Shown piece by piece: positions 36,018 to 44,140 of a DNA stretch of 46,852 nucleotides. Origin of the DNA: Desulfobacterales bacterium (GTDB lineage: Bacteria > Desulfobacterota > Desulfobacteria > Desulfobacterales > JAFDCJ01); the NCBI GenBank assembly GCA_030066155.1, contig JASJCE010000015.1:1-46852 (forward strand), read 5' to 3'. Position 1 is the stretch's first letter. The number at the start of each line of letters is the position of its first letter. The translations under genes were made by a program, and so were the position numbers. The notes beneath the pieces are model-generated. The model was not told the origin of the DNA. It worked only from the letters and a program-made list of their open reading frames with translations, and did not search any database.

Positions 36018-38540
36018 GTGATCAATGAACTTTTAAAATCGAAAATCGCATTGGTCGGGGGCGGGAGATTCTGTAAAAACCTGCTTGAACTGCTTTACAG
36101 TGACGTGTTTGAAGACCAGCGTCCCTCGATTTTAGGTGTTGCCGATAAAGACGAGAAGGCCGAAGGACTGGTGTATGCCGGCCAGATGGGGATATTCACC
36201 GCCTTCGATTTTAAAGCGCTTTTTGACCTGGAACATTTAGAAGTCATCATGGAACTAACGACCGATGAGCGGCTGAGTGTCATTCTAAATGATTCCAAAC
36301 CCAGCCACATAAGGCTCATTGACCATGTCGAGTCCCGAACCATATGGACTTCGCTGCAGGTCGAGGCGGAACGGAGAAAAGCGCTTACGGTCCTGAGCCG
36401 GCACAAGGACAGTACCCATGGAATCAATGCGCTTTTCGAACAATTTGCAGACCGGCTGGGGGAGGTCATTACGGAAAGAAGTAATCGCTATGTCGAAATT
36501 GAACGGGAGTTGATCGAAAGTAAATTTGCGCTCTCACAGATTATCGAAGGCAGCACCATACCGACCTTTGTGTTGAACCAGGATCATATTGTAACCCACT
36601 GGAATACGGCTATGGAGCGGCTGACCGGCAAAGCGGCCGCTGAGATGGTGGGAACCAACAAGCAAGCGACGCCATTTTGGGGTGAAGCGCGCCCCACCAT
36701 GGCGGATGTAATATTGGATCAAATCAGTGAGGATGAAATCCAAAAATTATACGGTGAAAAATGGCGCAAGTCCGCGCTGATTGAAGCGGCCTACGAGGCG
36801 GAAGTGTTTTTCCCCCGCCTGGGAGATGAGGGCAAATGGTGCTGGTTTACAGCTGCGCCCATAAAGGGACACGACAGCTCCATCATCGGGGCCATCGAAA
36901 CTCTCTGGGATAAAACCGAAGATAAAAAAGCAGAACGAGTACGGGAGCTCCATACCCGAGAACTGAGTACGCTTTGCTCCATTTACAGTGCCTTGAATGC
37001 ACCCGCGGATTTGGAATCGAGAATCAATCAAGCCGTCGAGGAACTCTTAAGTTTCCTGTCCGCCGATGGTATCTGCATTTATTTGCTGGACGAAGACGGC
37101 AAATACCATCTGCGCTTTTGCCAGGGACTGTCAGAGGACGCCTGCAGACTGATCAGCGTTCTCGACGAAAACAGCGCCATCCATCGGGTTGCCCAGAGAG
37201 ATGAGTACACCATTTATGAAGAATTGCCGCAAGATTGTCCGGATGAAATCTGCACCCTGGAAAACGGAAATATTGCTTCAATTGCCTATGTTCCCATCAG
37301 CAGCAAAGAGGAGAAAACCTTTGGCGTCATCCGCATCGGGAGCCGAACGCCCATGTATTTCAGTCGGGAACAAAAAAACGTTCTGGAATTGATCGGCAAC
37401 CGCATTGGTGTGGCCATAGAAAATGCCATGCTGCAGGAGCAATCCATTAAATCGGAAAAAAAATACCGCACCCTGTTTAACAGTGATCCGCATCCGAAAT
37501 TTATTCTTAACAGCAAAACTTTCGAAATTCTGGATATGAACCAACGGGCCGAGGATAGTTACGGGTACGGACGGGAGGAATTGCTGGGACGGCCATTTTT
37601 TCTGATTGGAGAAGCCGAAGATGAAGAAATGGCTCAGGCACTCAATAACCTGGCGGAAGATCAATCGTTGCTGTTGACCAAAAAGCGGCACTACCGCAAA
37701 GGTCGCAAACCGTTTTATGTCAATGTCAATATGAGCTTTGCCAAATATGGCAAACTCAATGTGATTCTCGTTTCAACCACCGACATCACCGAAGTCGTCG
37801 AAAAGGAGACGCAACTGATCCAGGCCGGTAAAATGACGACTCTGGGGGTGATGGCGGCCGGTATGGCCCATGAAATTAATCAGCCGTTAAATGTGATCCA
37901 GGTATGTGCCGACTTTTTCTTGAAAATGCTAAATAGAGGTGCCAAAATTGACGACGAAGATCTGCGCACGATGGCTAACGATATTGTCGCGAATGTCGAG
38001 CGGGCCGCCGGCGTCATCAAACATGTCCGCGATTTTGCCAGACAATCGGAACCGGTTCGAACCCGGGTCAATATCAACGAGCCCATCAGAGATGTTTTCA
38101 AAGTACTGGGGCATCAGCTGAAGGTGCACGATATCGATGCCCAGATTGACCTGGATCCGGATTTACCGGATATCATGGCAGAGCATAACCGGTTGGAGCA
38201 GGTCTTCATCAATTTGGTTTCAAATGCGATCGATGCAATGGATGAAAAATGCAGTCTGCCCGACTTTAAAAATTGTCCTAAAGAGCTCGAAATAGCGTCT
38301 TTCGCTGTCGGCGATCGGGTTACGGTTCTGGTTTCCGATACCGGCACCGGTATGTCGGAAGAGGTTAGAGACAAAATCATCGAACCTTTTTTTACCACTA
38401 AAAAAGTCGGCAAAGGAACCGGACTGGGGGTCAGCATCAGTTACGGTATTGTCAAAGATTATGACGGCAGCATTGATATCGAAAGCCAAATCGGAGAAGG
38501 CACGACATTCAAGCTGACATTCCCGGCGGTCAGCGCGTAG
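36018..38540 (+). CDS. Sensor histidine kinase with N-terminal Rossmann-like domain, PAS-GAF-PAS
   Basis: 840 residues, no membrane segment, so cytoplasmic. Residues 8-115 look like a nucleotide-binding Rossmann fold: KIALVGGGRFCKNLLELLYS, ILGVADKDEKAEGLVYAGQM and LEVIMELTTD. Then a helical linker, PAS (about 175-300), GAF (about 320-480), PAS (about 490-600), HisKA with H618 in MAAGMAHEINQPLNVI, and HATPase (NLVSNAIDAMD, DTGTGMSEE, GKGTGLGVSISYGIV). Start GTG 36018 after GGAG. No receiver is attached; the REC proteins at 38832 and 40406 are likely partners. The fused Rossmann part suggests sensing of NAD(H) or another nucleotide, which is inference. Confidence 0.88.
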   Translation: MINELLKSKIALVGGGRFCKNLLELLYSDVFEDQRPSILGVADKDEKAEGLVYAGQMGIFTAFDFKALFDLEHLEVIMELTTDERLSVILNDSKPSHIRLIDHVESRTIWTSLQVEAERRKALTVLSRHKDSTHGINALFEQFADRLGEVITERSNRYVEIERELIESKFALSQIIEGSTIPTFVLNQDHIVTHWNTAMERLTGKAAAEMVGTNKQATPFWGEARPTMADVILDQISEDEIQKLYGEKWRKSALIEAAYEAEVFFPRLGDEGKWCWFTAAPIKGHDSSIIGAIETLWDKTEDKKAERVRELHTRELSTLCSIYSALNAPADLESRINQAVEELLSFLSADGICIYLLDEDGKYHLRFCQGLSEDACRLISVLDENSAIHRVAQRDEYTIYEELPQDCPDEICTLENGNIASIAYVPISSKEEKTFGVIRIGSRTPMYFSREQKNVLELIGNRIGVAIENAMLQEQSIKSEKKYRTLFNSDPHPKFILNSKTFEILDMNQRAEDSYGYGREELLGRPFFLIGEAEDEEMAQALNNLAEDQSLLLTKKRHYRKGRKPFYVNVNMSFAKYGKLNVILVSTTDITEVVEKETQLIQAGKMTTLGVMAAGMAHEINQPLNVIQVCADFFLKMLNRGAKIDDEDLRTMANDIVANVERAAGVIKHVRDFARQSEPVRTRVNINEPIRDVFKVLGHQLKVHDIDAQIDLDPDLPDIMAEHNRLEQVFINLVSNAIDAMDEKCSLPDFKNCPKELEIASFAVGDRVTVLVSDTGTGMSEEVRDKIIEPFFTTKKVGKGTGLGVSISYGIVKDYDGSIDIESQIGEGTTFKLTFPAVSA

Positions 38541-38544
38541 CAAT

Positions 38545-38612
38545 GGTTTCAGGTTTCAGTGTTCAGGTGTCAGGATTTATCTCGGTAGTTAGTTGCTTAA
38601 GCGGCAGACTCG
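38545..38612 (-). repeat. Dispersed 70-bp repeat, copy 3 (inverted)
   Basis: The reverse complement starts CGAGTCTGCCGCTTAAGC, contains GAGATAAATCCTGACACCTG and ends AACACTGAAACCTGAAACC. It matches copies 1 and 2 at 27365-27548 in inverse orientation, 11 kb away. Confidence 0.8.
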
Positions 38613-38831
38613 TTGCATGATGCGGGATACTGGATGCTGGATACTCGATACTCAGGGCAGACAGCATTGGGCATAGCGCAGAGGGAGTGAGAATTCGGAA
38701 GTCGGAATGCGGAAGTCGGAATTTTAGAGCAGAGGGCGTGGGGCATAGGGCAGAGAGCAGAGTTTACGGGGCAAAGGGTACAGAAATTTTAGGCATTTTT
38801 GGCATTTTAGACATTTTAGGCATTTGAAGTT
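38613..38831. repeat. Spacer of degenerate word repeats before the REC-PAS-kinase gene
   Basis: No gene. It contains GGATACTGGATGCTGGATAC (about 38623-38652), GGGCATAGCGCAGAGGG words, GAATTCGGAAGTCGGAATGC (reverse of the 15492 repeat words) and TTTTAGGCA words (38785-38826) that run to the next start codon. Confidence 0.75.
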
Positions 38832-40352
38832 ATGAACAAAATACTGCTCATCGATGATGAACCCGACATATTACGCGTTCTTGGCATATCCCTGAAGGCC
38901 GATGGATACCAGGTTATACCGGCGCCGAATGGTGCCGCAGGGCTTGAGGCTTTTGCCAAAGAAAAGCCACCTATCGTTATTACCGATATTAAAATGCCGG
39001 GCATGAACGGAATCGAGGTCCTGGAAAAGATCAAGGAACTCGATCCCGGCACTGAAGTCATCATTATTACCGGCCACGGCGATATCGACAACGCCATTGA
39101 ATCCCTTAAATACGGTGCATCCGATTTTATCAACAAGCCCGTCAGGGATGAAGCCCTGTCCATTGCACTGGCAAGAGCCAAAGAAAAGCTTGAAATCAGA
39201 CAGAAACTGAAAGAGTATACGACCAATCTCGAAAATAAGATTGAAGCCGCCACCAGAGAATTAAGACGGCAGACCAATTTCCAAATCAAACTCATCCAAA
39301 GCTCCAACGATGGGATTGTTGCCACCGATGAATCCCTGAAAATCGTGGTTTATAATCCCGGTGCAGAGCGAATATTCGGCTACAGTCAGGCTGAGGTCAC
39401 CTATAAAATGGAGCTGAAAGACCTCTTCCCGTCTGAAATCAACAATTTGTTCGCAGGAGCATTCACCGTTAAGGATGGACAGCGGGATATCCCCTGGCGA
39501 GAGAGCGTCATTCGAGGCAAAGACGGCCAGGGAATACCCGTCCGGTTTTCGGGAACGGTTTTAACGGAGAAAGACCAGGAAATGGGGACCGTCGCCTTCT
39601 TCCAGGATCTACGCGAAATCAAACGTCTGGAAAAGGAGTTGGTTAAATCGGAAAGATTGGCAGCCGTGGGCCAGACCGTTGCCGGATTGGCCCACGGCAT
39701 CAAAAATATCTTGCATGGTCTGAAGGGCGGCAGTTACCTGGTGGATATCGGGATTAAACGCGACGACACCGCCAAACTGAAAAAAGGTTGGGACACCATC
39801 AAGCGCAACATCGGTCGAACATCCAACCTGGTAATGGATTTGCTGTCATATTCAAAAGAACGGGAGCCGGAATTTGAAGCATGCCGACCGAATGAAATTA
39901 TTGAGGATGTATACGAACTGATCAAGGATAGGGCCCGTGAAAACCGGATAGAAATTGTCAAAGATCTGGATGACTCCGTCGGTGAGGTCGTTATGGATCC
40001 GGGTATTATTCATGAGGTTTTGTTGAATCTGGCGTCAAATGCCGTCGATGCCTGCTTATTTGATGAAGACTTGACCAAGGAATGGTCCGTCAAGCTGCAG
40101 ACGGAAAAAGAACCGGGTGGCATCATTAAATTTGAAGTTTCGGACACCGGGGCGGGCATGGACGAGGCGGTCTTACAAAAGATTTTTACGTCCTTTTTCA
40201 GCACCAAAGGACACCGGGGCACCGGTCTTGGTCTTATGGTTACTCAAAAATTGATTGAAGAGCACAGAGGCCGGATAGATGTGGCATCCGTTTTAAACAA
40301 AGGGACCACCTTCACAGTCAGACTGCCGTATGAGGCCGCCCAAGTCGTTTAG
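38832..40352 (+). CDS. Hybrid REC-PAS-histidine kinase
   Basis: 506 residues, cytoplasmic. Receiver at 1-120 with D52 (VITDIKMPG) and the conserved Lys in INKPV. A coiled-coil (about 125-155) leads to PAS (about 155-265), a HisKA-like region with H288 in GLAHGIKNILHGLKGG, and a HATPase (NLASNAVDA; DTGAGMDEAVL; RGTGLGLMVTQKLI). A kinase with an N-terminal receiver can be switched by phosphotransfer from another kinase such as the one at 36018. No DNA-binding output. The ribosome site is weak because repeat words fill the upstream region. Confidence 0.9.
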   Translation: MNKILLIDDEPDILRVLGISLKADGYQVIPAPNGAAGLEAFAKEKPPIVITDIKMPGMNGIEVLEKIKELDPGTEVIIITGHGDIDNAIESLKYGASDFINKPVRDEALSIALARAKEKLEIRQKLKEYTTNLENKIEAATRELRRQTNFQIKLIQSSNDGIVATDESLKIVVYNPGAERIFGYSQAEVTYKMELKDLFPSEINNLFAGAFTVKDGQRDIPWRESVIRGKDGQGIPVRFSGTVLTEKDQEMGTVAFFQDLREIKRLEKELVKSERLAAVGQTVAGLAHGIKNILHGLKGGSYLVDIGIKRDDTAKLKKGWDTIKRNIGRTSNLVMDLLSYSKEREPEFEACRPNEIIEDVYELIKDRARENRIEIVKDLDDSVGEVVMDPGIIHEVLLNLASNAVDACLFDEDLTKEWSVKLQTEKEPGGIIKFEVSDTGAGMDEAVLQKIFTSFFSTKGHRGTGLGLMVTQKLIEEHRGRIDVASVLNKGTTFTVRLPYEAAQVV

Positions 40353-40405
40353 TAGTGTCAATGATACGGTTTACAGGATAAGTAATTTCACAAGGAGGAT
40401 TAACC

Positions 40406-40798
40406 ATGGCAAAAAAAGTGTTGGTTGTAGATGACGATCCGGATGTCCGGCTCTTTAGTGTGACGGTGCTGGAAGAAAACGGTTATGAACCTCTGGAGGC
40501 AGCCAACGGTGAAGAAGGGCTGAAGGTGATCAAAAAGGAAAAACCGGAGCTGATAATTCTCGATGTGTTGATGCCCCGCCAAAGCGGTATCAGGCTTTAC
40601 CGTGAACTCAAAACGGATAAATCATATAAAGATATCCCGATCATCATTTTATCCGGAATAGCCAAAAAAACCTTTTTACGATCCCAGAAAGCCCTCACGG
40701 AGTTCGGCGGCAAAGAAGTCCCGGAGCCCAAGGTTTATCTTGAAAAACCGGTAGAGCCGGAAGTATTGGCCGAAGAGATAAAAAAAATCCTGACATGA
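40406..40798 (+). CDS. Single-domain response regulator
   Basis: 130 residues: only a receiver, with acidic pocket DD at 9-11, D53 (ILDVLMPRQSG) as phosphate acceptor and K in YLEKPVEPE. There is a longer than usual stretch between strand 4 and strand 5 (GIAKKTFLRSQKALTEFGGK...). CACAAGGAGGATTAACC is a strong ribosome site. It lies 53 bases after the REC-PAS-kinase and probably shuttles phosphate or binds a protein target. Confidence 0.92.
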   Translation: MAKKVLVVDDDPDVRLFSVTVLEENGYEPLEAANGEEGLKVIKKEKPELIILDVLMPRQSGIRLYRELKTDKSYKDIPIIILSGIAKKTFLRSQKALTEFGGKEVPEPKVYLEKPVEPEVLAEEIKKILT

Positions 40799-40825
40799 TC
40801 CCGTTCGAGGGAAAGCAAAAAAATT

Positions 40826-41701
40826 ATGAAAATACGAAGACTACTGTTTGTTACCAAGTTTGAAGAGCTGGGGTTTGATGCCGTGCAGTCATTGCTGAGA
40901 CTGACCGCCGCGGATTTAAACCATGTCGTTTTCATTAATGTCATTGAAAGGGACCGCTTCGCCATGAGTCGCGTGGGATACCGCAAAGATGAGGAAATTC
41001 GACTGCGGGAAGCGGCCAATATTCGATTTATTGACTGGTCGGAAAATCTGTTTGAGCAGGGCCTCGAAGTGGGGGTTTATATTGTCGTCGGCGGTCTGGT
41101 TTCCGAAGTAATTAAAGCCGCCAAAAAGGAAGAGGCCGATTTGATCGTTATCGGACGCTCTCACAAAGGCGTGCTCGAGCATTTGTATTCCGGCTCGGAT
41201 ATCACCGAGCTGTTGCGCCGAACCGCTGCTCCCGTCCTTGTTTATAAGCACTTGTCCGAAACAGCGATATCCATTGAGAAACCGTTTGAAATCCCCCTAT
41301 TGGCAATCGACTGGTCGCCTGCCAGCCTCAAGGCTTTGGAATATATTAAGCGCCTGAAAGATGTCGTCCGGGAGGTAAGGCTGGTGCACGTGGTCTCTGA
41401 AAAAGATTTAAAAGGCGAGTCATCCATGGCGATCCAGAAAACCCGGAAAGAAACCCGCAAAAAACTTGAGAAACTCTGCGAGATATTTGAAGCCGAGGGC
41501 ATCTCAGCCCGGGAACATGTTTACATTGGCGAACCTGACCAGGAAATCGAAAAAGCCGCCCGGGATTGTCAGGCGACCATGATCGTTTTAGGTTCGTCGG
41601 CAAAGGCCGCCTGGGTGGAGAAGTGGCTTGGCAGCACTCCGCGCACGATTGCCGAAAAGTCCGTCTATCCGACCCTGCTGATACCGCCGGAGAAGAAGTA
41701 A
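40826..41701 (+). CDS. Tandem-domain universal stress protein (UspA family)
   Basis: 291 residues with two Usp folds: 1-142 (LLFVTKFEELGFDAVQSLLR ... DLIVIGRSHKGVLEHLYSGS then TAAPVLVYK) and 148-290 (IPLLAIDWSPASLKALEYIK ... MIVLGSSAKAAWVEKWLGST then SVYPTLLIP). The G-x2-G-x9-GS nucleotide motif is only partly kept (GRSHKGVLEHLYSGSD), so ATP binding is uncertain. It lies 27 bases after the response regulator, with GAGGGAAAG upstream, so it is co-transcribed and could be the output or stress partner of the signalling genes. Confidence 0.9.
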   Translation: MKIRRLLFVTKFEELGFDAVQSLLRLTAADLNHVVFINVIERDRFAMSRVGYRKDEEIRLREAANIRFIDWSENLFEQGLEVGVYIVVGGLVSEVIKAAKKEEADLIVIGRSHKGVLEHLYSGSDITELLRRTAAPVLVYKHLSETAISIEKPFEIPLLAIDWSPASLKALEYIKRLKDVVREVRLVHVVSEKDLKGESSMAIQKTRKETRKKLEKLCEIFEAEGISAREHVYIGEPDQEIEKAARDCQATMIVLGSSAKAAWVEKWLGSTPRTIAEKSVYPTLLIPPEKK

Positions 41702-42045
41702 AATTGTTTTTAATGCAATTCGTCGCAGAATATAATTTAATGCAAATTTATGGGTGCTCAAAGAAATGCCTAAAATTGCAAAATGCCTAAACTGCCTAAA
41801 ATTAAGGCATCCTATCGATTTTATAAAATAAGTAACGCAAGGAATAAAATTTAATTTTTGTGATTCAACAATCATATATTCCAATCGTCGTCTGTTTGAA
41901 AAAAGACGGAGCACTGCGACACCGCAATTTTAGGCAATTTAGGCAATTTAGGCATTTAAGGCATTGCTCGGGGTGGCTGAAATAGCAAGAAAGATCTCAA
42001 AACAACATGATCTGATTCGTAACCAGGTAAAATTTGGAGGTTTTG
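41702..42045. other. AT-rich spacer bounded by inverted TTTAGGCA words
   Basis: No gene. GCCTAAA words in one orientation (41766-41806) and TTTAGGCA words in the other (41924-41966) bracket about 120 AT-rich bases, so the whole could fold back. The promoter of the cytidylate-kinase-like gene is not evident. Confidence 0.55.
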
Positions 42046-42663
42046 ATGGCGGTAATCACGATTTCAAGACAATTTGGTGCCGGGGGGATAACGCTCGGAA
42101 AAATGGTCGCGGAAAAATTTGGCTATATATTTGCTGACACGGATGTCATCAAAATGGTAGCGGAAATGGCCAATGTTTCCACCCATTTTGTCGAGACCGT
42201 CGAAAAAGAAGCCGGCGGCAAATTCTCTCGGTTTATTTCAAGGATGGTTTCAAAACCCCTGGTGGACCGAATTTTGAAGGATGAACGCGGTTATATTGAT
42301 GAAGAAATATATCTGGACTACCTCGTTCTGATTATCGCCCAAATGGCCGATGATGGCGATGTGGTCATTTTGGGACGGGGAAGTCAATATATTCTAAATG
42401 ACCATCCAGACGCCTACCACATTTTGCTGATTGATGAGTTCGACAACCGAGTGCAATTTATGATCGAAAACTATGAGCTGTCAAAAGGCCGGGCAATCAA
42501 TGTAGTTAAAGGCGAAGATAAACGCCGCAAGAATCTTTACCAGAAATTAGGCAAAACAGATTATGACAACCCCTCACTTTATCACCTGGTGCTGAATATG
42601 AGTAAAATCAGTTTAGACAAGGCTCTTGAGCTGATATGTAACCTTGCAAATGAGCATAACTGA
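42046..42663 (+). CDS. Cytidylate kinase-like P-loop protein
   Basis: 205 residues. It starts MAVITISRQFGAGGITLGKM, the P-loop pattern of the cytidylate kinase-like family, and contains DVVILGRGSQYILNDHPDAY and the Arg-rich lid RRKNLYQKLGKTDYDNPSLY. It differs from true Cmk, so the phosphorylated substrate is unknown. The ATG at 42046 follows TTGGAGGTTTTG; the upstream TTG at 42034 is part of that site. It directly precedes the ATP synthase genes but a functional link is not known. Confidence 0.87.
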   Translation: MAVITISRQFGAGGITLGKMVAEKFGYIFADTDVIKMVAEMANVSTHFVETVEKEAGGKFSRFISRMVSKPLVDRILKDERGYIDEEIYLDYLVLIIAQMADDGDVVILGRGSQYILNDHPDAYHILLIDEFDNRVQFMIENYELSKGRAINVVKGEDKRRKNLYQKLGKTDYDNPSLYHLVLNMSKISLDKALELICNLANEHN

Positions 42664-42754
42664 TACAACTTAAAAAGTTGCACTATGGAATTCACCCTTG
42701 ACACGCGAAATTAATAATTGCTAAATAGCAGCGTTTTTAAATTTCAATATAAAA

Positions 42755-43021
42755 GTGGTTTTTAATTATAAAAAAAACCGTGCGTGGGCCGAGAGCCTTC
42801 ATATTGTTTTACAAATCGGCCTGACCATGGTCGGCTGCATTGTCTTCTGCTTTTTCATCGGATTTTACCTGGACAAGTGGTTGGGCACAAAGGGACTTTT
42901 TATCGTCATCTTTATCGTATTGGGAATCGTCGGCGGCGGAGTTACGGTTTATCGTCAAATCCTCGATATCACCAAATACACGGAAAAGGATCATAACAAT
43001 CCGGAGAATGGAATCCGTTAG
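42755..43021 (+). CDS. AtpZ/AtpI-type small membrane protein of the ATP synthase operon
   Basis: 88 residues with two membrane helices (about 17-39 and 47-66) joined by DKWLGTKG, the usual pattern of AtpZ/F0F1-ATPase subunit proteins (IGFYLDKWLGTKGLFIVIFI). The likely start is the GTG at 42755; it has no good ribosome site, so the exact start is uncertain. Its 3' end overlaps the next gene by 14 bases. This family assists F0 assembly, possibly with Mg2+ or Ca2+ transport. Confidence 0.8.
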   Translation: MVFNYKKNRAWAESLHIVLQIGLTMVGCIVFCFFIGFYLDKWLGTKGLFIVIFIVLGIVGGGVTVYRQILDITKYTEKDHNNPENGIR

Positions 43022-43391
43022 CCAGACTCAAAAAAAATATGGTTCCCGCGCAATGATCGTGGCCATCGTCATTGCATTTATGCTGATTCTGATCGATTTG
43101 AAACCCGTTGGAAAGGGTTTGGTATTGGGAACGATATTTAGCGTGATCAATTTTGTTCTGATCGGCCAGACGCTACCCATGCGATTATCCAAATCCAAGC
43201 GCGGCGCTTTCTTAATCTCCCTGACATCCATTGTCTTTAGATACGCTATACTTTCGATTCCCCTGGTCGTGGCGGTCAAATTCGAGCAATTTGAATTGCC
43301 GGCGGCCATTCTGGGGATTTTTATGGTCCAGTTAACCATTCTTGCTGAAAGCCTGTTTGATCTGTTCACTTCACGTGAAAATCAAACTTGA
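43008..43391 (+). CDS. atpI: ATP synthase protein I-like (AtpI)
   Basis: 127 residues with four hydrophobic helices (MIVAIVIAFMLILIDLKPVG; LVLGTIFSVINFVLIGQTLP; FLISLTSIVFRYAILSIPLV; AAILGIFMVQLTILAESLFD). The start ATG at 43008 follows CCGGAGA, inside the end of the preceding gene. AtpI-type proteins help c-ring assembly, which is of interest because this operon has two c proteins. Confidence 0.75.
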   Translation: MESVSQTQKKYGSRAMIVAIVIAFMLILIDLKPVGKGLVLGTIFSVINFVLIGQTLPMRLSKSKRGAFLISLTSIVFRYAILSIPLVVAVKFEQFELPAAILGIFMVQLTILAESLFDLFTSRENQT

Positions 43392-43464
43392 AATGAAACG
43401 GTGCCTGTGAGGTTCTCCGCCTGCGGTGAATCCGGGGTGTAACCGAATTGGGAAAAATCGAGTT

Positions 43465-44139
43465 ATGAAGGAACTGGGTAAGATCCATCAATTGATCATC
43501 CCCGTCTTCGGGCATAACATCACCATAAATCTCGAGGTGGTTGTAATGACCTGGATCGTTTTTTTCATTATTTTCGCAATTGGTTTTGCTGCCACCCGCA
43601 ATCGCAGCATTCTGCCGAAACCATTTCAAGCCCTGGGGGAATTGATCGTGTCCGTTCTGTATGAGCTTACAGAAGATGCCCTGGGTAAGGAAATGGCACC
43701 AAGATACGCGCCCTTGATCTGCGCATTGTTCCTGTTCCTGCTGTTTTCCAACTGGCTCGGCCTGGTACCGCATTTGGAAGAACCGACAAAGGATCTGAAC
43801 ACCACTTTAGGCCTTGGCATCATGGGATTTGTAATCGCCCACTTTGCCGGAATAAAAACAAAAGGATTCAAAGCTTACGCCAAAGAATATTTTCAGCCGA
43901 TTTTCTTTATGATGCCGTTAAACCTGATCGGTGAATTAGCCAAAATTGTCTCCATCTCCTTCCGCCTCTTTGGCAACATTATGGGCGGATCCATTATCAT
44001 TCTGGTGGTATCACATCTGACATACAGTATCTTGCTGCCGCCGTTTTTATATGCATTCTTTGGACTCTTTGTCGGCACCATTCAAGCATTTGTTTTTACG
44101 ATGCTCACGGTGGTGTATATTTCGGTTCAGGTAAAATAA
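43465..44139 (+). CDS. atpB: F-type ATP synthase subunit a
   Basis: 224 residues, integral membrane stator subunit that forms the ion half-channels. The essential arginine is in SISFRLFGNIMGGSIIILVV. PFQALGELIVSVLYELTEDA and NWLGLVPHLEEPTKDLNTTL are typical. The ATG at 43465 was chosen because MKELGKIHQLIIPVFGHNIT fits family N-termini; a GTG at 43426 would add 13 residues. Length is at the short end of the family. It is followed 1 base later by the four-hairpin c protein. Confidence 0.92.
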   Translation: MKELGKIHQLIIPVFGHNITINLEVVVMTWIVFFIIFAIGFAATRNRSILPKPFQALGELIVSVLYELTEDALGKEMAPRYAPLICALFLFLLFSNWLGLVPHLEEPTKDLNTTLGLGIMGFVIAHFAGIKTKGFKAYAKEYFQPIFFMMPLNLIGELAKIVSISFRLFGNIMGGSIIILVVSHLTYSILLPPFLYAFFGLFVGTIQAFVFTMLTVVYISVQVK

Positions 44140-44140
44140 A

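Noticed and set aside
42840-43007. Upstream extension of atpI to 42840
   Set aside because: The added 56 residues are the out-of-frame shadow of the AtpZ-type gene; the start at 43008 has a ribosome site.
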